A stretch of DNA of 64,000 bases from Adiantum capillus-veneris (Eukaryota; Streptophyta; Polypodiopsida; Polypodiales; Pteridaceae). The position numbers and the translations under genes were made by a program. This document shows positions 1 through 12,185 of the stretch, piece by piece (the first letter of the stretch is position 1; every line of letters begins with the position of its first letter). Location of the stretch: contig CM043961.1 in NCBI GenBank assembly GCA_014529385.2, forward strand, positions 15,395,978 to 15,459,977, written 5' to 3'. Below the pieces are notes generated by a model. The model was not told the origin of the DNA and ran no database searches. It worked only from the letters and a program-made list of their open reading frames with translations.

Positions 1-2030
1 TCCGGGTAAGGGGATCCACGGGCGAAGGAGGCTGGTGGGCATCTCGAGGTAGGAAGGCCTTCCCAAAAAATGAGGACGTGGGTGAGGAGCTTGGAATGGA
101 ACCCAGGACCTCATGCCCCAATGATTGCGAAAGCATGGGCTAACCACTTCGCCCGCCCGCACACATTTGAAAGCATAGACATTTTATCTAATGTTATAAA
201 CGCAAAACCTGGACTGGCCTAGAACCAAACCCGGATAGGGCCCCTGGCTGGGTTTAGTTCTTGGCCGGGTTTAGTTTTAACAAGGCATCCAGAGCGGTGA
301 TCACCTCGGCAGCACCACATGGAGTTCTCGTATATCGATCCCCTCAACCCCCGCCCCCGCCCCGGCCCCCCCCCTCTTAAATGAGATGTGTCACTTAGTC
401 ATGAGGCTTAACCACGATACTAAATGAAACAGGGGGCGGGTATAAGGGGATCAATGGTGAAGGAGGCTGGCGGACATCTTGAGGTAGTTCGGGCTATGCA
501 AAAAATGGGGGTGCAGGTGAGAAGCTTGAATTGGAACCCACGACCTCATGTAACAATGCTTTTTGAAGCATGGGCTAACCACTTTGCCCACACATGCACG
601 TTTGAAAGCCTAACCATTTTACGTAATGTTATAAACAAAAAACCTAGACTGGCCTAGAACTAAACCTGGACGGTACCTGTGGCCGCGTTTAGTTCTTGGC
701 CGGGGTTAGATCTTGGCCAGGTTTAGTTTTAACAAGTCATCCATTGTGCTGATCACCTCGGCGCGGCGCATGGAGATCCTGTCCATTGATCCCCCCCCCC
801 CCCCCCCCTCAAGCTGTGTCACTTAGTCATGAGGCCTAACCACGACATTAAGTGACACAGGGGGGCGGGTAAGGGGATCGATGACGAAGGAGGGTCGTGG
901 GCATCTTGAGGTAGGTAGGCCTACCCAAAAAATGAGGGCGTGGGCGATAAGCTTGGATTGGAACCCACGGCCTCATGCCCCAATACTTTTTGAAGCATGG
1001 GCTAACTACTTTACCCGCCCGCGCACGTTTGGAACCATAGCCATTTTACCTAATGTTATAAATGCAAAACCTAAACTGGCCTAAAACTAAACCCGGACTG
1101 GCCCCAGGTTTAGTTCTTTGCCGGGTTTAGTTTTGACAAGGCATCCATGGCGTTGATCACCTCGGCAGTAGCACATGGAGTTCGCGTCCATTGATCCCCT
1201 CACCCCCCCCTCTTAAATGAGCTGTGTCCCTTAGTCATGACGCCTAACCATGACACTAAGTGACAGAGGGTCAAGGTAAGGCGATCCACGGGCGAAGGAG
1301 GCTGGCGGGCATCTCGAGGTAGGAAGGCCTTCCCAAAAAATGAGGACGTGGGTGAGGAGCTTGGATTGGAACCCAGGACCTCATGCCCTAATGATTTCTG
1401 AAGCATGGGCTAGCCACTTCGCCCGCCTTCACACGTTTGAAAGCATAGCCATTTTACCTAAAGTTATAAATGCAAAACCTAGACTGGCTTAGAACTAAAC
1501 CCGGATAGGGCCCCTGGCTGGATTTAGTTCTTGGCCGGGTTTAGTTTTAACAAGGCATCCAGAGCGTTGATTACCTCGATGGTGGCACATGAAGTTCTCG
1601 TACATTAATCCCCTCACCCCCCCCCCCCTAAATGAAATGTGCCACTTAGTCATGAGGCTTAACCATGACACTAAGTGACACAGGGGGGGTGTAAGGGGAT
1701 TAATGGCGAAGGAGGCTGGCGGGCATCTCGAGGTAGGCCGGGCTATGCAAAAAATGGGGGTGCGGGTGAGAAGCTTGGATTGGAACCCACAACCTCATGC
1801 AACAATGCTTTGAAGCATGGGCTAACCACTTTGCCCACTCATGCACGTTCGAAAGCATAGCCATTTTACCTAATGTTATAAACACAAAACTTGGACTGGC
1901 CTAGAACTAAACCGGGACGGTAACCGTGGTCGTGTTTAGTGCTTGGTCGGGTTTAGTTTTAACAAGGCATCCACGGCACTGATCACCTCGGCGGCGGCGC
2001 ATGGAGATCATATCCATTGATCCCCTCAAC

Positions 2031-2067
<37 letters not shown>

Positions 2068-3745
2068 TTAAATGAGCTGTGTCACTTAGTCATGAGGCCT
2101 AACCATGGCATTAAGTGACACAGGGGGCGGATAAGGGGATCGACGACGAAGGAGGCTCGCGGGCATCTCGAGGTAGAAAGGCCTACCCAAAAAATGGGGG
2201 CGCGGGTGATAAGCTTGGATTGGAAACCACGGCCTCATGTCCCAATATTTTTTGAAGCATGGGCTAACCACTTCGCCCGCCCGCGCACATTTGAATGCAT
2301 AGCGATCTTACCTAATGTTATAAACGCAAAACCTGGAGTGGCCTAGAACTAAACCCAGACAAGGTTTAATTCTTGGTCGGGTTTAGTTTTAACATGGCAT
2401 CCACGACGCTGATCACCACGGCGGCAGCGCATGGAGTTCTCGTCCATTGATCCCCTCACTCCCCTCTTAAATAAGATGTGTCACTTACTCATGAGGCCTA
2501 ACCACGACACTACGTGACACAGGGGGCGGGTAAGGAATCGACGACGAAGGAGGCAGGAGGGCATCTCGAGGTAGGCAAGCCTACCCAAAAAATGGGGGCA
2601 CGGGTGAGGAGCTTGGATTGAAACCCACGACCTCATGCCCCAATGTTTTTTGAAGCATGGGCTAACCACTTCGACCGCCTGTGCACTTCTGAAAGCATAG
2701 CCATTTTACCTATCGTTATAAACGCAAAACCTAGACTGGCCTAGAACTAAACCCGGATTGGGCCCCTCGCCAGGTTTACTTCTTGGTCGGGTTTAGTTTT
2801 AACAAGGCATCCACGGCGCTGATCACCTCGGTGGAAGCGCATGGAGTTCCGTCCATTGACCCCCCCCCCCCCCCCCCCCCCCCCCTCTTAAATGAGCTGT
2901 GTCACTTAGTCATGAGGCCTGACCATGACACTAAGTGACACTGGGGGCGGGTAAGGGGATCGACGGCGAAGGGGGCTGGCGGGCATCTCGAGGTAGGCAA
3001 GCCTACCCAAAAAATGGGGGCACGGACGAGGAGCTTGGATTGGAACCCACGACCTCATTGCCCAATGCTTTTTGAGGCATGGGTTAACCACTTCGCCCGC
3101 CTGTGCACGTTTGAAAGCATAGCCATTTTACCTAATGTTATAAACACAAAACCTGGATTGGCCTAGAACTAAACCTGAACAGTGCCCCTGGCCGGGTTTA
3201 GTTTTAACAAGGCATGCACGACGCTGATCACCTCGACGGCAGCGCATGGAGTTCCCGTCCTTTGATCCCCTCACCCCTCCCTCTCAAATGCACCCCTCCC
3301 TCTCAAATGAGTTGTGTCACTTAGTCATGAGACCTAACCACGACACTAAGTCACAGAGAGGTCGGGTAAGGGGATCGACGACGAAGGAGGTTGGCGGGCA
3401 TCTCGAGGAGACAGGCCTACCCAAAAAATGGGGGCATAGGTAAGGAGCTTAAATTGGAACCCACAACCTCATGCCCCAATGCTTTTCTAAGTATGGGCTA
3501 ACCACTTCACCTACCCATGCAAAGTTGAAAGCATAGTTATTTTACCTAATCTTATAAACACCAAAATTGGGCTGGCCTAGAACTAAACCAAGACGAGACC
3601 CCTGACCGAGTTTATTTCTTGGTCGGTTTAGTTTTAACAAGACATCCACGGCATTGATCACCTCGACGACAGCACATGAAGTTCCCATCCATTGATCCCC
3701 TCACCCCCTCTCTCTTAAATGAGCTCTGTCACTTAGTCATGAGGC
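1..3745 (-). repeat. Tandem array of ~420-bp SINE-like (tRNA-headed) units, about nine copies
   Basis: The same block recurs starting near 27, 461, 887, 1296, 1709, 2148, 2547, 2968 and 3384, with spacings of 399 to 439 bp. Each unit holds, read on the minus strand, a tRNA-like stretch: an A-box-like AGTGGTTAGCCCATGC, then about 35 nt later a B-box-like GTGGGTTCCAATCC (the classical B box is GGTTCGANTCC). Each unit also carries a poly-C tract of variable length (up to about 40 C at 2029-2066), a 13-bp inverted repeat TGTGTCACTTAGT/ACTAAGTGACACA, and a second inverted repeat around GAACTAAACCCGG/CCGGGTTTAGTTC. Divergence between units is clear, so the array is not very recent. Pol III head identity is inferred from box similarity; short ORFs here are not genes. 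Confidence 0.8.
3030..3100 (-). other. Representative tRNA-like head (internal Pol III promoter) within the array
   Basis: Minus strand reads a cloverleaf-like segment: GCGGGCGAAGTGG, TTAACCCATGCC, then GAGGTCGTGGGTTCCAATCC. Equivalent segments lie near 90-160, 525-590, 950-1015, 1360-1425, 1770-1830, 2210-2275, 2610-2675 and 3445-3510. Pairing in the D and anticodon arms is poor, so this is a tRNA-derived promoter rather than a functional tRNA gene. Confidence 0.55.
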
Positions 3746-5645
3746 TAGCCTAAGAAAACATTGCTTGTACGTTTGATTCCTCTATGGCCCTATTATTGAC
3801 AAATATGCCATCTTTACCACTATGTACTTCTTGTTGCCTTTTGTAATGTTTTTCATGGAGTGCAATGATTTGGATGCCAAAAGCTCGACCGATCCCTTGC
3901 TAGTGCTCCCCTAAAAGAACTTAGCGTTTAATTTACATTTAACTTATTGCAAATGCTTCAAAAATTTAACCTAAGAACCGAAAAAGTTTCGAGTGTACTT
4001 TTTTTCGTTAGAAAAAATAATTTTTTGGCAAGACCTGTTGTTCATAGGGGAGGGGGAAGCGGTCGTAATGATACAATCCATTAGCAATTTCATTTATTAA
4101 TGCTTCTTTTAGAAAGACTACTGTGCTTTTTTGGAATGCGCTAAAGCCATGTGTTCGAGAAAAGTGTGCCTCATCTTAGCCTTGAGCCGGTTGAAAAACC
4201 AAATAGCCGGTTGAAGAGAGGGGGAGAAGGAGAAAATCCGGTTGGGAAACTTACCAAAATAGGGAGGGAGCCAGTTTAGAGGCGTTTTGTGAAAACGTGA
4301 TGTTTTTGGAGGGGATTTTGCAAATCTCATCATTTTCAATATTTATGCATTGCACGAGATTCTTCACGAAAAGGTGAATCAAATGATACCAAAATTAATA
4401 TTTTTTTGATTTTATTTGAATGCTCCATTTGAAACAATTCAGCTTTTGAGGCATTTTGAAGCATACACTTTTTAGCAAATCACAACAAGACACATAAGCA
4501 AGATTCTTGAAATATGCCAAATTTCTTGTCTCTAAATTGGGGGTGGATATGTATCTACCAGAGAGTTATATTGCAAACAATGCTTATTATTTTACAAAAT
4601 TTTAAAATTTCCTCTTTGAATCTATCCTAAAGACTAGAGCCATGACATTACACACCATTATGACACTTTTATTCATTGATCCTCCTTTTAGGAATATTAC
4701 GTAATGTTTTTTTGAGACTGAAATACATACTTGAATATAATAAAAGAAATATCATATTGCTTTTGTAAATGGGCCTATATAGTTACCTACAAAGGTAATA
4801 CCTAGAAAAGTTTGTCATTGAAAAATATAGGTGAGTGGTAATATCTATATCTATATACTATATATTATAATATTATATTAAAGAGATTGAAATCCTATCC
4901 ACGTGGTTGTATGTCCTTACAACCACTATTAATAGGCTTGCCACAACCTCTCCAGCTTCTCACATGGCCGCTTGCCGCATCCCATCCACGAGGGCATAGC
5001 GTGCCGAGATGGCATCACCCTAATTATCTCCTCGATGTGGCACCTAATTATCTCTTGGAGGTGGCAGGAGTCTCATACTACAGCCTACGACATTGCCTAT
5101 GTTTTTAGTTGCAGGTTGTAGAGATTTTCGTACACTTGCTATCATGGGAGTCGAGGGGACAGTGGAGGGGAGAGGGAACAGGGCTGCAACCTTCGGCCAT
5201 CGGCCACTCGCATAATGGTATGCTTAAACTGTGGAAAATTCCATTCATCAGGAGTCTATGTGGCTTTGCTTCTTGAACTACAGGACGCCGCACTACCACC
5301 ACTAGGTTACTTTGCTCTAAAATTTAAATAAAATATGTGAAAATTGAGGCCGCTGATGTGGTGAAGAAAGATCTGCTAAAACATGTATCAAATTTCACTA
5401 AAGCCATTCCAATATTGATATTGATTGTACTTGCTCCTCAATAAGTTCTCCTTTTTTTCCACCGAAGGCGGCCACTCCACGGGAGGCGGAGGGAGTCTCA
5501 CTTGTTGTAGCTAATGTTGACTTCTTTGTATTTGCAGAGGTAGGACAAAAATGACTGAAGAGTTTTATACCCGATAAATGCTCTTCAAAGATCATTTGTG
5601 AGTCAACCTGTATGAGCAAATGGAATCTTTTTGGTTGGGGGGGGG

Positions 5646-5647
<2 letters not shown>
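3746..5647. other. AT-rich non-coding stretch, no supported feature
   Basis: After the array ends at the last TGAGGCTAG the sequence becomes AT-rich and non-repetitive. Short open frames exist (for example 4118-4339 on the minus strand and 4887-5108 on the plus strand) but show no domain and no exon-like borders. Nothing else can be supported. Confidence 0.5.

Positions 5648-5740
<93 letters not shown>
5648..5740. repeat. Compound microsatellite (TG)n(AG)n
   Basis: About 24 TG repeats run directly into about 22 AG repeats, preceded by a short poly-G. The TG/AG order recurs at several other places in the window. Confidence 0.95.
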
Positions 5741-5742
<2 letters not shown>

Positions 5743-5762
5743 AAGATACCCACACTGTAGCC

Positions 5763-5932
5763 AGAGAATGCAAGATTTCTTGCTTTACAATTTATAGATG
5801 TTGTTGCTTTTAGTCCTTTCTTAGTTCACAACATGTAGCTAAGCACAAGAGAATGCAAGATTTCTTGCTTTACAATTTATAGATGTTGTTGCTTTTACTC
5901 CTTTCTTAGTTCACAACATGTAGCTAAGCAGA
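5763..5932. repeat. Direct tandem duplication, 85-bp period, two copies
   Basis: The segment beginning AGAGAATGCAAGATTTC at 5763 is repeated at 5848 with only a few differences (for example TTTAGTCC versus TTTACTCC). It directly follows the compound microsatellite. Confidence 0.9.
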
Positions 5933-6502
5933 AGAGGGAGAGCTAACAGTGGCCATGTAGAGCTATTGATCTTCATCTTTTTGTATATGTGTTACTGCCA
6001 TTTCCAGTCTTTTTATATATATATTACTGCTCTATGTACATTTTTAGCAGGAATCGTTTGTGATTCCCTCTTCCTCCCTTTGCCAGCCTTGAGCACTTTC
6101 ACTTGCAAAAAATTCCCACGCCCTTGGTCATCGCCAATTGCACCATTGCAGTAGCTCGTCGCGAGCTACACACGTGCAGATGGCTACTCTTGGACAACAT
6201 CACACCTCCCCCCGCCCCCCAACCCCCCCAATCGCTTCCTCGCTGTCCACTGCCTGTTCTCTATTCGCACGGACAAGATATTCCATGCCGCAAGACTGCA
6301 GAGAAAAAAAAAACCATGATTTGTTAGCGATCCTCCAGCTCTACCACAAAACAAAGAAAAGAGCAAGGCTTCACCTCTACTTGCACCTTTGTACTTTCAA
6401 AGGGGGCATCCGTCCATCCACAGCGTGATCCCGCTCCCTCTCGCTCTCAACTCCATTCAAATAGCGTCCCACTATCCCTTCTTTCCTGCATTTGCCAGTG
6501 CT

Positions 6503-6518
6503 CTGTGTGTGTGTGTGT

Positions 6519-6549
<31 letters not shown>

Positions 6550-6565
6550 GCGCCTCCTCCTCCTC

Positions 6566-6596
<31 letters not shown>

Positions 6597-6652
6597 TTAC
6601 ACACACGGAGAGAGAGAGAGAGGAGGAGGAGGAGGAGGAGGAGGAGGAGGAT
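6503..6652. repeat. Compound, near-palindromic microsatellite
   Basis: Order: (GT)n 6503-6518, short A run, (CA)n to about 6549, (CTC)n, (CT)n, CCGTGT, TACAC, ACACGG, (AG)n, (GAG)n. The (CTC)(CT)CCGTGT half is the reverse complement of the ACACGG(AG)(GAG) half, and GT/CA is a second inverted pair. Confidence 0.95.
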
Positions 6653-6778
6653 TTTAACGTCGTAGGAAACTATCCCAGGAGGCCTCGACCAAATTGTTAT
6701 TCAAGAGAAAAATGGCATAACCAATCTACTACACTTATTTGATAGAAAGGTTATGCCGTTTTCCTCCTTTTATTCACA
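6653..6778 (-). mobile_element. Decayed SINE copy, same family as 33237-33590
   Basis: The segment starting TTTTAACGTCGTAGGAAAC and ending in TTTTCCTCCTTTTATT matches the copies at 33241 and 33430 but has lost the middle part that holds the B box. It is bordered by microsatellites on both sides, as are the other copies. Orientation is minus, judged from the tRNA-like boxes in the better copies. Confidence 0.65.
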
Positions 6779-6784
6779 AAATTA

Positions 6785-6798
6785 CACACACACACACA

Positions 6799-6838
<40 letters not shown>
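6785..6838. repeat. Compound microsatellite (CA)n(GA)n
   Basis: About 8 CA units followed by about 18 GA units, directly next to a SINE remnant. Confidence 0.95.
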
Positions 6839-6839
<1 letters not shown>

Positions 6840-6841
<2 letters not shown>

Positions 6842-9429
6842 GTGTTTGCTAGCCCCTTTGCCCTACCTACGCACTACTCCCCTCTCCAGTTTTGTTCGCA
6901 TCAATCGCGTGTCCTCCTATCTGTCCGCACACTGCCCAATCCCGCGTTGTTTTCTACCATGCCCACCTTTGAGAAACATCTCTCTCTTCGCTCTCCCTCC
7001 CTCCTCCACGTCTCGTTGGCCCCTTTCTTCCTTCAAACCGAGCCAAACATCTCGAGAGATTGTTAAAAAAAAATGTTTTCAAAATTTAGCACACATACTT
7101 GTAGAATACAAATAAAAAGTATTCCACCTACCGCGTACCCCCTACTCGCTCATATCACATTATATTCAAATCAAGTGAGATGCCTACGGATTCTCTTCAT
7201 TTTCCTTGAGAATTTGCTTCCCTTTCAAAGGGAAACGAGAGTTTTGAACCTGCGCCATGAAGTGGAAGACCTCCAGCACCACTGCCGTAACCACTCAAGC
7301 AAGGTCGTTGTGCTATTGTATAAGCGCAACTCAAGCAAAAAGAAAAATACTAAGCTGCTCCTCTATCCTGGTCCTCGATCTCTGCACGCATCATGCTGGC
7401 CTGCCCGTCGCTCACCCCCATTTGCAAATGCTCTCGTACTCTGCCTGGCTGCACCGCCTGGAACCTGCTTGCATGGTCTCTGCCTCATCTTGGGGCTCCT
7501 GCTTCCACCCCACTCTCACATCCGCTAAGAGGGTATCAAGTCAGATTCGTTTGTTTTTTCGATTTTTCCCCACCTGGTACTCCCTACTTGTAGAATATAA
7601 ATTTCATTTGCTATTGTTTCCTTGCCTACAAGAAAATTATTCAGTTACAATTTATGTCTTCTCTCAAAGCATGACTCAATGCCATGATACGGCTTGCATA
7701 ATGTTAAAAGTTTTGCAATCTCAAGCATGAAGCTTCCAGATCACATGGCCAAGAGGTGTCCTCATAAAGCTTGATATCAACATTAATGTCTTTAACGAAG
7801 ACAATTATTAATTAAAGGAGATGCAAATCACATGAACTCAATAGTAGAGATTATTTTATTTTATATTTTCACGTAAGAAAGTTGTTGAAAATTTGATTTT
7901 GAAAAAAATTTACAATTTGAATAGAAAAGGGATCCTTTATATTGATGAAAAATTCACAATTATGTGATTTTATAAATTGTTCTTAACGCACGTGATATAT
8001 AGGTTTTACATATCCTCCCCTCCCCCCATCCCCTCCCCCCCTCCTCCTTGATCGCAACAATATGAGATGGAAAGAAGCTAACTAGTTGGCTACTCAGTTT
8101 CACATCAACGAAATTGAAAGAATGTTTATCAATAGAGCCGTTGAAGGGACAGGCAATCTTTTGATGCCAAATAGTGAGGCTGAATGCAAATGGAAAGCCG
8201 GGCATTGGTCCAAGAATATAAACTTCTTCAAATCGCAAACAAAGAAGATCTACTACAATCTAATGTTCAAAATATATTAGTTTTTCCCCCTCAATCTACA
8301 ACAATCTAATGCTCATAACATATTGGTTTTCGCCCTCAATAAATAATGGCAAGTAGCAGATGGGACCCTTAGTGACCCCACATGATGAATTTATTTTTGT
8401 GGAAAGTTCTACAGGGGCCTATTCCAATTAGGATTAAGATACTAGCTAGAGAGAGGGATACACTCAGATAGGTGTTAGGGGTGCAAACGAGCAATTGAAG
8501 ATCCCCTTCACTTCTTCAAGGACTACCAGAGTATAAGAGACTTTGCCGAAAAAAGTTGGAAATGGATAAAGAAGATGTGGAAAATTGTGTTCTTCAAGAA
8601 CGATCTACTATTGGGAAGAAAGATTTTGAAGAACAAGCACTATCAATTTCCACACAAATTGTTTTTTTTTTTGCTACTTCAAACAAGTCTAGAGGTCTAG
8701 AAACTTCAAGTCTTAGAAAAAACAACCTCTCTACAGCTCTAGGATGTATCTTGTGGTGCCTCAAGGCACATCATGTTCTTGATGATTATTGTACATTCCT
8801 TTCTAGGTAAATTTAATGCATCCACTCACAATTGTGAGAATGGAAAAAAGAAAAAGGATAGCTTTACATGTGCAATCATATAGGGCTTATGCTTTGGTGT
8901 TGTGAAAGGAGGAGCCTTCTTTGTTGAAGTTCTAGAAGCTCCTAAAGCTCATTAGCACGTAGGGGGTTATTTCTAGCTTATCTCTATCTCTACTAGACCT
9001 CTTCCATGTCATATGTTCCTTGCAAGTGTACTCTCTTTATTCTAATTGACCCACCTCTAAAGTGCATCTACTTGCTTCTTACTACGTGCACCATAGTGCT
9101 GTCAAATGTTTGTCAGTTTTTGCTAACTCTCGAAAAAATCATGTGTATGTGTGTGCATTGTGTACAGTCTTGCTTCTTCTACATACTTTGTCACACACAA
9201 AGGCATGAAAATCTTGGCATTTTGGGATGTAAGTATTTGTTCCTTGCTCAATTTGAAGTTTTCCTCCATTCCTATACTCTCAACACACCTAGTGCTGCTA
9301 GATGGTCTTACTGTGAACCTCACCAAGTAGAAAAACTAGATCAGATAGACTTGATTATGTTGTGAGCTTGCTCTCCTTAATACTAAAGTGGTTGCAAACA
9401 ATGAGGGGCCACATTACCTATTTGTAAGG
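6840..9429. other. Low-information region, no supported gene
   Basis: Several open frames of 60 to 157 codons occur (for example 7073-7528, 7257-7730, 9006-9365), but they overlap in competing frames and have composition like the surrounding non-coding DNA and no recognisable domains. A C-rich run lies at 8012-8045. I support no gene here. Confidence 0.45.
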
Positions 9430-9930
9430 GACTCTAAGCAGAACTGCCTATACTGGTGACATGGGTTTATATTTTATGTCTCGTGTACCTGGTGTAATCA
9501 TCCACAAGCATGAGCAATGTGCAACGCTCCACTGAAAGAGGGAGTGGCACAAGGACCAAAAATATCTGTATGAATAAGTGAAAGTGGCTTTGAAACGTGG
9601 GTGGCAACCTGCTTTGGAAAAGCATCTTTGTGTTGCTTGCCAAATAAACAAGCGTTGCAAGCGCTCGAAGGAGAGCGAATGATCGGTAATCCCTCCAGGA
9701 GAGACTCCCTAGCTACCAATTACAACTGTGAGTAGTTCAAGTGGCCATATCTAGCATGCCACACAAAAGAAGATACCGCACCATGTGATAGAAGGGTTGT
9801 GAGCTTGAAGAGAGCACGGTCTCGCTCACAACTCGCTAGCGTTGGATAGGTGAAGGGAATATGCAAACAATTTTCCTCTCTACAGCGCAGAGGCAGGAAG
9901 CCAAGGCCCACCTCTATGGATCATCTTGCT
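9430..9930 (-). pseudogene. Copia pol fragment: GAG-pre-integrase and start of integrase core
   Basis: On the minus strand the frame from 9911 contains WHARYGHLNYSQL, the GAG-pre-integrase motif of Copia polyproteins. After a stop, the same frame continues at 9719 with CNACLFGKQHK (integrase zinc-finger cysteines) and LSLIHTDIFGP, the first catalytic Asp region of the integrase core. It then breaks down near 9490 before the second Asp. No LTRs, primer site, protease, RT or RNase H were found next to it. It is an old, truncated insertion with an in-frame stop and cannot encode a working enzyme. Confidence 0.85.
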
Positions 9931-10537
9931 CTAGCCAATGCATCTTCATCTTCTATAATTCCATCTACTTCTACACAATATAATAGGGCATGTAATTTTA
10001 GCTAGCCTTGTCCTTGAAGCTCTCCCTCCCATCCAAATCCAAGTGTGCTCTAGAGTTTCAAAGATGACTTTCTCTCAAAACTCATGGAGGTGGGTTGGTG
10101 TCAAATGCATGTCTGGCATTTTGCAAGACATGCTTTCAAACATTCACATGGGCAGCTTGAGCTTCATGTGTGGAAAGTGGTTTCTTGGAATAAATAAATT
10201 ATACAATATTTTCAATAGAGGTATCCCCTTAGCATTTGGTTGTAGAATAGCTTCAAAGGATCCCCTACATCTATTCAATAATTGTGCCTTTCCTTGTAAA
10301 GTTTAGCAGCTAAAATTTGCAAATGGGTGGATAAGAACTACAAGATTATCTTCTTTACAAATGACCTAATCTTGGGAGGGTATATATTGCAAAGCCAATG
10401 TTTTTATGTGAATCAGATTTGGAAATCCAAGAACCTTGGTGTGTTTGAGGCAATGCTTGTTGTGTCTCAATTTGAGGATATTGTGTGTGAGAGATTTGAT
10501 TTTATGTTGCAGGATCAAAGAGAGGAACAAACACTAA
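9931..10537. other. Non-coding stretch, nothing supported
   Basis: Open frames at 10043-10306 and 10327-10542 lack any recognisable domain. The plant promoter-like words present are too weak to call. Confidence 0.4.
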
Positions 10538-10725
10538 TGTAGTTAGGTTTCCTTAGCTCTATGCAATTAAGAGAGGAACAAACCATGCAGTTAGGTTTCC
10601 TTAGCTCTATGTACCTTGTAACAAACCATGCAGTTAGGTTTCCTTAGCTCTATGTACCTTGTAATCAAAGAGAGGAACAAACCATGCAGTTAGGTTTCCT
10701 TAGCTCTATGTACCTTGTAATTTTT
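10538..10725. repeat. Short tandem repeat, ~40-75 bp units
   Basis: The phrase AGTTAGGTTTCCTTAGCTC occurs four times, each followed by TATGTACCTTGTAA or a variant, with AGAGAGGAACAAACCATGC between copies. Confidence 0.85.
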
Positions 10726-11081
10726 TGGGTTGTTCAATATAGTTCACTCACAATTGTGAGTTTTGCTATTTAAAAAATTGAAAAAAAAATTCTGCTACGT
10801 ATGTGATCAAGCCCTCTTTTGAATTCTTTGCCCCCTCAAGGCACATGTAGTGCTTCAAATTAATTGTATGTTCTTTTTTGACTCAATATAAAATCTCTCC
10901 ACTCACAATTGTGAGTATGGACAAAAAGCAAAAGGATATTTCCAATAGAGGCATGGTCATGAAGTGAAGGGCTATTCAAGCAAAGACAGCATAAAAGTTT
11001 TTCTCTAGATCAGCTTCCAGAATCAAGTGTTCTCTCTCTCTCTCATCGTGTATGTCTAAGGGAGCTCTCTCCATCATCCTC

Positions 11082-11082
11082 T

Positions 11083-11123
<41 letters not shown>

Positions 11124-11124
11124 T

Positions 11125-11174
<50 letters not shown>
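11082..11174. repeat. Compound microsatellite (TG)n(AG)n, unit 1
   Basis: TG repeats followed by AG repeats interrupted once by TGAA. The homologous tracts in the other units are at 13391-13445 and 15661-15727 and differ in length. Confidence 0.95.
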
Positions 11175-11176
<2 letters not shown>

Positions 11177-12172
11177 TGTGGGTATGTGTGTTGATGAATC
11201 CGTTGCTATAGTGCTACACCTAACAAGGTATTAGTAAATAATTGTGATCTATGAGCTGTGAGCTAGAATAATTCTCCTCAGATAGAATCTACTTTAAATA
11301 GCCATCCATGTAACAATGTCATTTATTTCACAAGCATAGTAGAAATACTTTGCACTCTATCACACTTTTAGCTTCTTGCATAAATTTCTCTCCAAATGCA
11401 TTGCTTCAACAAGCTTAGCCTCCTCCTCCTTGCCAACCAATCAATGAATATTAGCCATAAAAATGAATGCCTTCCCATTCCCATCACTTTTGTAATTTCC
11501 CGTCTAAAATCCCATCTCCCTACGTCAACATTTCCCCATTTCTAGCAGGCACATGAATCTGACCAAGTACATGATAATGCAAATCTTAGTGCATGAGAAT
11601 TTTCATTTGACCACCAGTCTGAAGTAAAATTTGGGGTTAAATTATGTATGTAAGTTATGTGCACAAAAAGACATTGTGTTTGTGTTGTGTCGACGTCCTC
11701 ACTACCTTGTTCTCCCTTAACTTTCTTCTCCTTCTCTATGCCAAGCATTGTAAGCCGCATAGCCTCTCTGTTGAGGTAAGCCATTTAGCTTACACTCGAT
11801 GCATGACCTACCTCTAAAGCCAAGCATGCCAATCATGCACCATTATGTGCATGTATGCATTCCACTTCGTAGAGTTCCGTAAACAAATGCTTCTTTATAG
11901 TCACATGCTATTCTCTATAGACACATGCTATTTGACCCTTTTCCTACATATGTGATGAACGTCACTCTCTAACATTAAATGCCACCTTTACACTGTGAGC
12001 CTATTTAAGGCCATATTGCTTAGCTTTTATTTCGCTCTTCATTCAAAATCAATCAAGCGAGTCTATTTTCATTGAGTGCTCTCCCTCTAATTTTTTTTGC
12101 TCCTAATTATTATGAAGTCCTCACTACCATGAATGCAACTAATCTTTATCCATCTTAATCAAAACCTTACAA

Positions 12173-12185
12173 TTGGTATCAGAGC
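12173..12185 (+). other. Copia-type primer-binding site (initiator tRNA-Met) in tandem unit 1
   Basis: TTGGTATCAGAGC is the usual initiator-Met primer site of plant Copia elements and lies just after a segment ending TTACA. Equivalent sites are at 14439-14451 and, with one substitution, 16721-16733. Confidence 0.7.

Noticed and set aside
1-3745. CRISPR-like array
   Set aside because: Units are about 420 bp without short repeat-spacer structure, and the DNA is eukaryotic.
1-3745. Functional tRNA genes in the array
   Set aside because: Cloverleaf pairing is too weak and the acceptor stem is not formed; only the promoter boxes are convincing.
5612-5813. Two overlapping frames of Cys/Val and Arg/Glu repeats
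   Set aside because: They are translations of the (TG)n(AG)n microsatellite. The same holds for frames at 32833-33250, 34049-34317 and 55170-55412.
7073-7730. Overlapping frames of 151 and 157 codons
   Set aside because: No domain, competing frames, no exon borders or codon pattern; best explained by chance.
11542-11784. 80-codon frame repeated at 13808-14050 and 16090-16332
   Set aside because: It is conserved only because the whole 2.3-kb unit is duplicated; no domain and no start context. The 60- and 63-codon frames in each unit are the same case.
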